Shown piece by piece: positions 27,372 through 34,613 of a stretch of 35,842 bases of DNA; position 1 is the first letter of the stretch, and each line of letters begins with the position of its first letter. The notes beneath the pieces are model-generated. The model worked only from the letters and a program-made list of their open reading frames with translations, had not been told where the DNA came from and did not search any database. Both the position numbers and the translations under genes were made by a program. The DNA comes from Streptomyces afghaniensis 772 (GTDB taxonomy: Bacteria; Actinomycetota; Actinomycetes; Streptomycetales; Streptomycetaceae), in contig KE354208.1 in assembly GCA_000415505.1 (NCBI GenBank), positions 1-35,842 on the forward strand. The letters are read 5' to 3'.

Positions 27372-28990
27372 TTGAACAGGCACCACTGGTGGCGTGACGC
27401 AGTGATCTATCAGGTGTACGTCCGCAGCTTCCTGGACAGCACCGGCGACGGCATCGGCGATCTCGCCGGAGTCAGGGCCGGGCTGCCCTACCTGAAGAAG
27501 CTCGGCGTCGACGGGATCTGGCTGAGCCCCTTCTATCCCTCACCGCAGCACGACCACGGCTACGACGTGGCCGACTACTGCGGCGTCGACCCGCTCTTCG
27601 GCGACCTCGACGAGTTCGACCTGCTGGTCGGGGCCGCGCGGCGGCTCGGCATCAAGGTGCTGCTCGACATCGTCCCGAACCACTGCTCCAGCGAGCACCC
27701 CTGGTTCCGTGAGGCGCTCGCCGCGGCTCCCGGCAGTCCCGCCCGGGCCCGTTTCCACTTCGCCGACGGCCGCGGCCCGGACGGAGCCGAGCCGCCCAAC
27801 AACTGGCACTCCATGTTCGGCGGCCCCGCCTGGAGCCGCGTGACCGAGCCGGACGGCCGGCCCGGCCAGTGGTACCTGCACATGTTCGCGCCCGAGCAGC
27901 CCGACTGGAACTGGCGCAACCCCGAGATCGGCGCCGAGTTCGACCGGATCCTCCGCTTCTGGCTGGACCGGGGCATCGACGGCTTCCGCATCGACGTCGC
28001 CGCCGGCCTCTTCAAGCACCCGGAGCTGCCCGACTCCGACGACCCGGAGGCCGACGCCCGCACCCGCGACTCGGTCAACCCGCTCGCCTGGAACCAGCCC
28101 GAGGTGCACGATGTGTGGCGCCGCTGGCGCTCCATATGCGAGGAGTACACCGAGCGCGACGGCTGCGAACGCCTCCTCGTCGGCGAGGTCTCCGTCCCGA
28201 CGGCCCGCGAGCACGCCCAGTACGTCCGCCCCGACGAGCTGCACCAGGCCTTCTTCTTCGACCTGCTCAGCGCCCCCTGGGACCCGGACGCCTTCCAGAA
28301 GGTCATCTCCGAGGCCATGCAGGACATCGCCGGGACCGGCTCGACCGTCACCTGGGTCCTCAACAACCACGACCAGGTCCGCACCGTCACCCGCTACGGC
28401 GAACCCGCCACCGAGGGCAGCGGCCTCGGCGCAGCCCGCGCCCGTGCCGCCGCGCTGCTGATGCTGGCGCTGCCCGGAGCCGCGTACATCTACCAGGGCG
28501 AGGAGCTCGGCCTGCCGGAGGTCGTGGACCTGCCCGACGACGTGCTCACCGATCCGATCTTCCGCCGCACCGGCAGCCGGGCCCGCATCCGCGACGGCTG
28601 CCGGGTGCCGCTGCCCTGGTCGGGGCAGGCCTCGCCCTTCGGCTTCACCTCCGGTGAGGAGAGCGCCAAGCCGTGGCTGCCGCAGCCGGAGTACTTCGCC
28701 GAGTACGCCACCGACCGGGCCCTCGCCGACACCCGATCCTTCTGGCACCTGTACCGCGACGGCCTCCAACTGCGCGCCGCTCTGCCCCAGTTGGGCGAGG
28801 GCACGCTGCGCTGGCTGGACTCCCCGCCCGGAGTCCTGGCCTTCACCCGCGGTGACGACCTGGTGTGCGCCGTCAACTTCGGTACGGCCCCACCCCCGCG
28901 CCGGTCTCCGGCACCCCGCTGCTCGCCAGCGGCCCCTGTCCGCCCGGGGTGCTCTCCGGGTCGACGGCCGCCTGGTGGATCCGTTCCTGA
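27372..28990 (+). CDS. GH13 alpha-glucosidase, C-terminal frameshift
   Basis: An alpha-amylase-family glucosidase of about 539 residues once repaired. The TTG at 27372 (LNRHHWWRDAVIYQVYVRSF) is chosen: it gives the usual N-terminus and lies 36 bases past the predicted transcript start. Conserved regions: DIVPNH with Asp99 and His104; GFRIDVAA with nucleophile Asp208; LLVGEV with acid Glu272; NNHDQVR with Asp334. Together with QVYVRSFLDSTGDGIGDLAG and QPDWNWRNPE this is the oligo-1,6-/alpha-glucosidase group, which releases glucose from maltose-like sugars in the cytoplasm. After VCAVNFGTAP near 28887 the frame slips; the neighbouring frame ends naturally at TGA 28990 (PVSGTPLLASGPCPPGVLSG). 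One missing C in a C-run explains it. Read literally it would fuse to the next gene. First gene of an operon with a sugar ABC importer. Confidence 0.87.
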
Positions 28991-29027
28991 ACGCCCCGCA
29001 AGTCAACTCCCCGAAGGGACATCAACG

Positions 29028-30353
29028 ATGATGCGACGACGTACCACCCTGCTCACCAGCTGCACCGCTCTTGCCCTGGCGCTCGGCGCGACCGCCTGCG
29101 GCGGCGGCCCCGTCGCGGCCGGCGGCGGCGACAAGGCGCTCAGCGGCCAGTCGATCACCGTGGCCGGTGTCTGGTCCGGCACCGAGCAGAAGAACTTCCA
29201 GAAGGTGCTGGACGCCTTCACCGAGAAGACCGGCGCCAAGACGCAGTTCACGTCCACCGGCGACAACGTCTCCACCGTCGTCGGCAGCAAGATCGAGGGC
29301 GGCAACGCCCCCGACGTCGTGATGGTCCCGCAGGTCGGCGTGCTCAAGCAGTTCGCGCAGAAGGGCTGGCTCAAGCCGCTGTCCAAGAAGACCGAGCAGG
29401 CCGTCGACGCCGGCTACGCCCCGGTGTGGAAGGAGTACGGCAGCGTCGACGGCACCCTCTACGGCCTGTACTTCAAGGCCGCGCACAAGTCGACCGTCTG
29501 GTACAGCCCCGACGCCCTCGAGCAGGCCGGCGTGAAGCCCCCGAAGAGCTACGACGAGATGCTGAAGGCCGGGCAGACCGTGTCCGACTCCGGCCTCGCC
29601 GCGTTCTCCGTCGCCGGGCAGGACGGCTGGACCCTCACCGACTGGTTCGAGAACGTCTACCTCTCCCAGGCCGGACCCGAGAAGTACGACGCCCTCGCCG
29701 CGCACAAGCTGAAGTGGACCGACGCGTCCGTCGTCGACGCCCTGACCACGCTCGGCAAGCTCTTCAAGGACAAGCAGCTCATCGCCGGCGGCCAGAAGGG
29801 CGCCCTGAACACCGACTTCCCCGGCTCCGTGGAGAAGGTGTTCGGCCCGAAGCCCGAGGCCGGCATGGTCTACGAGGGCGACTTCGTCGCCGGCGTCGCC
29901 AAGGACCAGTTCGGCAAGAAGGTCGGCGAGGACGCGAACTTCTTCCCGTTCCCGGCGGTCGCCGGCGGCGAGGCACCGGTCGTCAGCGGCGGTGACGCGG
30001 CCGTCGTCCTCAAGGACGGCAAGAACCAGAAGGCCGCCCAGGCCCTCCTCGAGTTCCTGGCGACCCCGGAGGCCTCCGCGGTGTGGGCGGAGGCGGGCGG
30101 CTTCCTCTCCCCGAACAAGAAGCTCGACCTCGCCTCCTACGGCGACGACGTCACCCGCGCCACCGCCAAGTCCCTCGTCCAGGCCGGGGACTCGGTCCGC
30201 TTCGACATGTCCGACCAGGCCCCGGCGGCCTTCGGCGGCACCAAGGGCACCGGCGAGTGGAAGCTGCTCCAGGACTTCCTGCGCGACCCGTCCGACCCGA
30301 AGGGCACCGCGGCGAAGCTGGAGGCCGCGGCGGCCAAGGCGTACCAGGACTGA
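29028..30353 (+). CDS. Alpha-glucoside ABC transporter substrate-binding lipoprotein
   Basis: A 441-residue binding protein. ATG 29028 is used (a second ATG follows at 29031), with GAAGGG about ten bases upstream. The lipoprotein signal ends in ALGATAC, the Cys being the lipid anchor, followed by a Gly/Ala linker. The body carries the family-1 solute-binding fold (ITVAGVWSGTEQKNFQKVLD, IEGGNAPDVVMVPQVGVLKQ, YGLYFKAAHKSTVWYSPDAL, GMVYEGDFVAGVA, VVSGGDAAVVLKDGKNQKAA). Context with a glucosidase and MalF/MalG-type permeases points to maltose, trehalose or other alpha-glucosides; close to AglE-type proteins by arrangement. It is 37 bases past the glucosidase stop and 6 bases before the first permease. 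Confidence 0.9.
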   Translation: MMRRRTTLLTSCTALALALGATACGGGPVAAGGGDKALSGQSITVAGVWSGTEQKNFQKVLDAFTEKTGAKTQFTSTGDNVSTVVGSKIEGGNAPDVVMVPQVGVLKQFAQKGWLKPLSKKTEQAVDAGYAPVWKEYGSVDGTLYGLYFKAAHKSTVWYSPDALEQAGVKPPKSYDEMLKAGQTVSDSGLAAFSVAGQDGWTLTDWFENVYLSQAGPEKYDALAAHKLKWTDASVVDALTTLGKLFKDKQLIAGGQKGALNTDFPGSVEKVFGPKPEAGMVYEGDFVAGVAKDQFGKKVGEDANFFPFPAVAGGEAPVVSGGDAAVVLKDGKNQKAAQALLEFLATPEASAVWAEAGGFLSPNKKLDLASYGDDVTRATAKSLVQAGDSVRFDMSDQAPAAFGGTKGTGEWKLLQDFLRDPSDPKGTAAKLEAAAAKAYQD

Positions 30354-30359
30354 TCCGCC

Positions 30360-31721
30360 ATGACAGCGACCCTCGTCAAAGAGACGAACCCCCCACCGCC
30401 CGTCACGGTCGCCGACCGCACCCGGCGGCTGCGCCGGCGCGGGAAGATCGTCGCCCTGCTGTTCGTGCTGCCCGCCCTGTTGCTGCTCGGCGCGCTCGTC
30501 GTCTACCCCGTGCTGTTCAGCGTCGGCCGCAGTTTCTTCGACGCCTCGGGGACGACCTTCGTCGGCGGCGAGAACTACACCGAGATGTTCCGCGACCCGG
30601 CGACCCTCACGGCCGTCCGCAACACGGCCATCTGGGTCGTCGTGGCCCCGGCCCTGCTGACCGGCCTCGGGCTGATCCTGGCCGTCCTGGTGGAGAAGGT
30701 CCGCTGGGCCACCGCCTTCAAGCTGCTCCTCTTCATGCCGATGGCGGTCTCCTTCCTCGCCGCCGGCATCATCTTCCGGCTCGCCTACGACGAGGACCCC
30801 GACAAGGGCGTCCTGAACGCCGCGGTCGTCTCCGTCCACGACGCCTTCAAGGGGGAGTCCTCGTACCCGACGGCCCGGGCGCGTGACGGGCAGGGCCTGA
30901 CGAAGGACAAGGACGGTTCGTACCGCACGAGTACGAGCGTGTCCCCGGGCGACGCGGTGACGCTGGGCCTGGTCGGGGTATTGCCCGACGACCTGCCGGG
31001 CGGGACGGAACCCGCGTACGCAGCGGCCGGACGGAAGGCCGGCCCCGACGAACTGCGCGGCGTGGTCTACCTGGACTTCACGCCCGGCGGGGGAGGGGAA
31101 CAGGGCAAGGTCGACCGGCGGGAGAGCGGACTGCCGCAGATGAAGGTCGAGGCGGTACGCGACGGCAAGACGGCCGCCACGGCGACCACCGCCTCCGACG
31201 GCTCCTTCCGCTTCGAGGGCCTCGCACCGGGCTCCTACGAGGTGAAACTGCCGTCGTCCAACTTCGCCCCGCCCTACGAGGGTGTCTCCTGGCTCGGACC
31301 GGCGCTCGTCACACCGGCGATCATCGGGGCCTACCTGTGGATCTGGACCGGCTTCGCCATGGTGCTGATCGGGGCCGGCCTGTCCACGCTGCCGCGGGAC
31401 GCGCTGGAGGCGGCGCGGATCGACGGCGCGAACGAATGGCAGATCTTCCGGCGGATCACGGTGCCGCTGCTGGCCCCGGTCCTCACGGTCGTCTTCGTCA
31501 CCCTGGTCATCAACGTGATGAAGGTCTTCGACCTCGTCTACATCATCGCGCCCGGGCCGGTGCAGGAGGACGCGACCGTACTCGCGACGCAGATGTGGCT
31601 GGTGTCGTTCGGCGGCGGCAACAACCAGGGGCTCGGCAGCGCACTCGGAGTGCTGCTCCTGCTGCTGGTGGTTCCGGCCATGGTGTTCAACGTCCGCCGT
31701 TTCCGAAGGAGTCAGCGATGA
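30360..31721 (+). CDS. Sugar ABC permease (MalF/AglF type) with an extracellular beta-sandwich insert
   Basis: A 453-residue permease, about 150 residues longer than usual. It starts at ATG 30360. TM1 is about 30-55 (KIVALLFVLPALLLLGALVV), TM2 about 85-110, TM3 about 120-145 (LLLFMPMAVSFLAAGIIFRL). An insert of about 160 residues follows (about 145-305), then TM4 and the rest. The EAA loop, which docks the ATPase, is EAARIDGANEWQIFRRITVP. The insert's second half reads LRGVVYLDFTPGGGG, GLPQMKVEAVRDGKTAATAT, DGSFRFEGLAPGSYEVKLPS, which fits the SdrD-B/carboxypeptidase-regulatory-like beta-sandwich. By standard MalF topology this loop is outside the cell, next to where the binding protein docks. 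It overlaps the next permease by ATGA (31718-31721). Confidence 0.92.
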   Translation: MTATLVKETNPPPPVTVADRTRRLRRRGKIVALLFVLPALLLLGALVVYPVLFSVGRSFFDASGTTFVGGENYTEMFRDPATLTAVRNTAIWVVVAPALLTGLGLILAVLVEKVRWATAFKLLLFMPMAVSFLAAGIIFRLAYDEDPDKGVLNAAVVSVHDAFKGESSYPTARARDGQGLTKDKDGSYRTSTSVSPGDAVTLGLVGVLPDDLPGGTEPAYAAAGRKAGPDELRGVVYLDFTPGGGGEQGKVDRRESGLPQMKVEAVRDGKTAATATTASDGSFRFEGLAPGSYEVKLPSSNFAPPYEGVSWLGPALVTPAIIGAYLWIWTGFAMVLIGAGLSTLPRDALEAARIDGANEWQIFRRITVPLLAPVLTVVFVTLVINVMKVFDLVYIIAPGPVQEDATVLATQMWLVSFGGGNNQGLGSALGVLLLLLVVPAMVFNVRRFRRSQR

Positions 31722-32557
31722 ACGCGGTGCGGCGCGGGTTGGGCAACGGAGTCGTCCAGGCCTTCCTCGTGGTGATCGGCCTGGTGTGGATGACGCCGCT
31801 GGCCGGGCTGTTCCTGTCCTCGCTGCGGTCCGCCGAGGACACGGCGAAGGGCGGCTGGTGGACGGTGTTCTCCAGCCCCGGGCAGCTGTCCTTCGACAAC
31901 TACTCCTCGCTGTTGCAGAACTCGGGCATCACGCAGGCGTTCTGGAACACGGTGCTGATATCGGTGCCCACGACGGTGCTGGTCGTGGTGATCGCGGCGC
32001 TCGCCGGCTACGCGTTCGCGTGGCTGGACTTCCCCGGGCGGGAGGCGGTCTTCCTGGTCGTGGTCGCGCTGCTGGTGGTGCCCGTGCAGATCGGGCTGCT
32101 GCCGGTCGCCAAACTCTTCGGACAGCTGGGCCTGTTCGGCACGATCCCCGGGGTCGTCCTCTTCCACGTGGCCTACGGCCTGCCGTTCGCGGTGTTCCTG
32201 CTGCGGAACTACTTCGCCGAGATGCCGAAGGAGATGCTGGAGGCGGCTCGGATGGACGGCGGCAGCGAATGGCGTATCTTCACGCGGCTCGTGCTGCCCG
32301 TGGGGCGGCCGGCGATCGCCTCCCTGGCCATCTTCCAGTTCCTGTGGGTGTGGAACGACATGCTGGTGGCGCTGCTGTTCGCGGACAGTTCCTCACAGCC
32401 GCTGACGGTGGAACTCCAGTCGCAGATACGGCAGTTCGGCAGCAACATCGATGTCCTGGCGCCCGGGGCGTTCGTGTCCCTGGTCGTCCCTGTCGTCGTG
32501 TTCTTCGCGTTCCAGAGGCACTTTGTGCAGGGCGTCATGGCCGGGTCGGTGAAGTAA
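31718..32557 (+). CDS. Sugar ABC permease (MalG/AglG type)
   Basis: A 279-residue permease of normal length, starting at ATG 31718 within the stop of the previous gene, with GAAGGAG upstream. Six membrane helices; the EAA loop reads EAARMDGGSEWRIFTRLVLP, and the C-terminus ends QRHFVQGVMAGSVK, the usual MalG-type ending. It pairs with the 30360 permease and the 29028 binding protein. No ATPase gene is present in this operon; in Streptomyces many sugar importers share the general ATPase MsiK encoded elsewhere, and that is assumed here. The operon ends in a large inverted repeat. Confidence 0.94.
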   Translation: MNAVRRGLGNGVVQAFLVVIGLVWMTPLAGLFLSSLRSAEDTAKGGWWTVFSSPGQLSFDNYSSLLQNSGITQAFWNTVLISVPTTVLVVVIAALAGYAFAWLDFPGREAVFLVVVALLVVPVQIGLLPVAKLFGQLGLFGTIPGVVLFHVAYGLPFAVFLLRNYFAEMPKEMLEAARMDGGSEWRIFTRLVLPVGRPAIASLAIFQFLWVWNDMLVALLFADSSSQPLTVELQSQIRQFGSNIDVLAPGAFVSLVVPVVVFFAFQRHFVQGVMAGSVK

Positions 32558-32577
32558 GCACTGTCGATGCACGACCA

Positions 32578-32686
32578 GGGGGCTCCGCCCCCTGGACCCC
32601 CCGCCGATGCCCACCCACCACCCGAAACTGCCCTTGAAAGGGGCAACGGTGGGGCGAAGGTCCGGGGTCCAGGGGGCGGAGCCCCC
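32578..32686. terminator. Large inverted repeat, bidirectional terminator
   Basis: A perfect 23-base inverted repeat (32578-32600 and 32664-32686), each arm itself a hairpin of the type GGGGGC-TCC-GCCCCC, with a smaller stem (TGCCC/GGGGCA) in between. It lies between the convergent permease and pgl genes, so it can serve both. Units like this are dispersed widely in Streptomyces genomes. Confidence 0.82.
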
Positions 32687-32694
32687 TCGTTGCC

Positions 32695-33480
32695 CTAAGC
32701 CGAAGCCGGCGGGTACAGCGACCGAGGCAGTTGGGAAGCCGCTGCCGCGTCCAGCAGCCACAACGTCCGGCTGCGGCCGTACGCCCCGGCCGCCGGCGCC
32801 TGGATCTCGCCCGCGCCCGAGAGCGCGATCGCCGCGGCCTGGGCCTTGTCCTCGCCCGCGGCCAGGAGCCACACCTCCCGCGCCGCACGAATCGCCGGCA
32901 ACGTCAGCGTCACCCGCGTCGGCGGCGGCTTCGGCGCGCCGTGGACACCGACCACCGTACGGTCGACTTCCCGCACCGCCGGCAGCTCCGGGAACAGCGA
33001 CGCCACGTGCGTGTCCGGGCCGACGCCCAGCATCAGCACGTCGAACGTGGGGACGGGCCCGTGGTTCTCCGGGCCCGCCGCCCGCGCCAGTTCCTCCGCG
33101 TACGCGGCCGCCGCCGCGTCCACGTCGTCGCCGTAGGGGCCGTCCGACGCGGGCATCGCGTGCACCCGCTTCGGATCGAGCGGCACCGAGTCGAGCAGTG
33201 CCTCCCGTGCCTGCGTGACGTTGCGATCCGGATCGCCCTCGGGCAGGAACCGCTCGTCGCCCCACCAGAGGTCGAGCCGGCTCCAGTCGATCGCGTCCCG
33301 GGCGGGCGCCGCGGCCAGGGCGGCCAGCAGGCCGTTGCCGTTGCGGCCGCCCGTCAGGACCACGGACGCCGAGCCCCGGGAGGCCTGCGCGTCCACGATC
33401 CTGGTGATCAGCCGGGCCGCCGCGGCCTGCGCCATCAGCTCCTTGTCGCGGTGGACGACCAGCTGCGGTGCCGTGCTCAC
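32695..33480 (-). CDS. pgl: 6-phosphogluconolactonase
   Basis: A 261-residue Pgl/DevB enzyme that hydrolyses 6-phosphogluconolactone, the second step of the oxidative pentose phosphate pathway. It starts at GTG 33480, overlapping the opcA stop (GTGA 33477-33480). Marks: SASVVLTGGRNGNGLLAAL (sugar-phosphate loop), LDLWWGDERFLPEGDPDRNV, FDVLMLGVGPDTHVASLFPE and VTLTLPAIRAAREVWLLAAG. Third gene of zwf-opcA-pgl. Length and motifs complete. Confidence 0.95.
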   Translation of the reverse strand: MSTAPQLVVHRDKELMAQAAAARLITRIVDAQASRGSASVVLTGGRNGNGLLAALAAAPARDAIDWSRLDLWWGDERFLPEGDPDRNVTQAREALLDSVPLDPKRVHAMPASDGPYGDDVDAAAAAYAEELARAAGPENHGPVPTFDVLMLGVGPDTHVASLFPELPAVREVDRTVVGVHGAPKPPPTRVTLTLPAIRAAREVWLLAAGEDKAQAAAIALSGAGEIQAPAAGAYGRSRTLWLLDAAAASQLPRSLYPPASA

Positions 33481-34613
33481 TTCGTCGTCGCCTTCCGTAC
33501 CGGTTCCAACTGGGGCGATTCCTGCTTCACCGGTGCCTGCGCCGTCGCTTCCGCAGCGGGAGCTTTCGCAGCCGTTTCGACGGGAGCGGGGAGGGCGAGC
33601 CGCCCCCGTCCGTCACTTTTGGGCTCCCCTTTGGCCACCGGCTCTTCCTTTTCGGCAACCGGCTCTTCCTTCGCCTGGGCCGGCCAGGACGCCTTCAGCC
33701 GGTCCACCCCGTACCGCAGGGCGGACGCGTACGTGTCGTCCGGGTCCAGCCGCCGCAGCTCCTCCGCGATCAGCTCGGCCGTGTCCCGGCGCTTGAGCGC
33801 CACACCACGGGCCGGCTGGCCCTCGATGGAGAGCGTCGCGAGGGACCCGTCGGCACGGTCCAGGGTGATCGCGCCGCAGGTGGTGTCCATGCGGACCGCC
33901 GTCAGACCGGGGCCGCCGGACAGCGAGCGCTTCACTGGGACGTCCAGCCGGTCCGCGAGCCACATCGCCAGCAGCTCGCAGCTCGGGTTGAACTCCTCGC
34001 CCTCCACCTCGACGGCCCTGACCTCGCAGGTGACCTGGTCGAGGGCCGCCGCAAGCATGGAACGCCAGGGCGTGATGCGGGTCCAGGACAGGTCCGTGTC
34101 GCCGGGGGTGTAGGTCCCGGACCGGGTGGCCAGGTCCCGCACCGGCTGCTCGGAGGCGTAGGTGTCGGTGACGCGGCGCTGGGCGAGGGCACCCAGGGGG
34201 TCCTTCGCCGGGTCGAGCGGCGCGTTCACCGGCCACCACACCACCACCGGGGCGTCCGGCAGCAGCAGCGGCAGCACCACCGACTGGGCGTGGTCGGCGA
34301 CCTCGCCGTACAGCCGGAGCACGACCGTCTCACCGGTGCCGGCCTCCGCGCCGACCCGGACCTCCGCGTCCAGGCGGGACTGCGTACGGTCGCGGGGTGA
34401 GCGGGAGACGCGCTTGATGACCACGAGCGTGCGCGAGGGGTGCTCGTGTGAGGCGTCGCTCGCGGCCTTCAGGGCGTCGTAGGCGTTCTCCTCGTCGGTC
34501 ACGATGACCAGCGTGAGCACCATCCCGACCGCCGGGGTGCCGATCGCCCGGCGGCCCTGCACCAGCGCCTTGTTGACCTTGCTGGCCGTGGTGTCCGTGA
34601 GGTCTATCTTCAT
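33477..34613 (-). CDS. opcA: Glucose-6-phosphate dehydrogenase assembly protein OpcA
   Basis: A 378-residue OpcA, the protein needed for full glucose-6-phosphate dehydrogenase activity in actinobacteria and cyanobacteria and a redox-sensitive activator in the latter. It starts at ATG 34613 (MKIDLTDTTASKVNKALVQG), overlapping the zwf stop. Family marks include TLVIVTDEENAYDALKAASD, VVLRLYGEVADHAQSVVLPL, PVVVWWPVNAPLDPAKDPLG, YTPGDTDLSWTRITPWRSML and WLADRLDVPVKRS. The last about 70 residues are a Pro/Ala/Glu/Lys-rich tail with EEPVAEKEEPVAKGEPK repeats, probably disordered and longer than in many relatives. Confidence 0.94.
   Translation of the reverse strand: MKIDLTDTTASKVNKALVQGRRAIGTPAVGMVLTLVIVTDEENAYDALKAASDASHEHPSRTLVVIKRVSRSPRDRTQSRLDAEVRVGAEAGTGETVVLRLYGEVADHAQSVVLPLLLPDAPVVVWWPVNAPLDPAKDPLGALAQRRVTDTYASEQPVRDLATRSGTYTPGDTDLSWTRITPWRSMLAAALDQVTCEVRAVEVEGEEFNPSCELLAMWLADRLDVPVKRSLSGGPGLTAVRMDTTCGAITLDRADGSLATLSIEGQPARGVALKRRDTAELIAEELRRLDPDDTYASALRYGVDRLKASWPAQAKEEPVAEKEEPVAKGEPKSDGRGRLALPAPVETAAKAPAAEATAQAPVKQESPQLEPVRKATTK

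Noticed and set aside
27300..30353. An apparent glucosidase-binding-protein fusion of 1017 residues
   Set aside because: The joining stretch (28890-29027) is Pro/Arg nonsense; the shifted frame ends properly at 28990 and the binding protein has its own start and lipoprotein signal.
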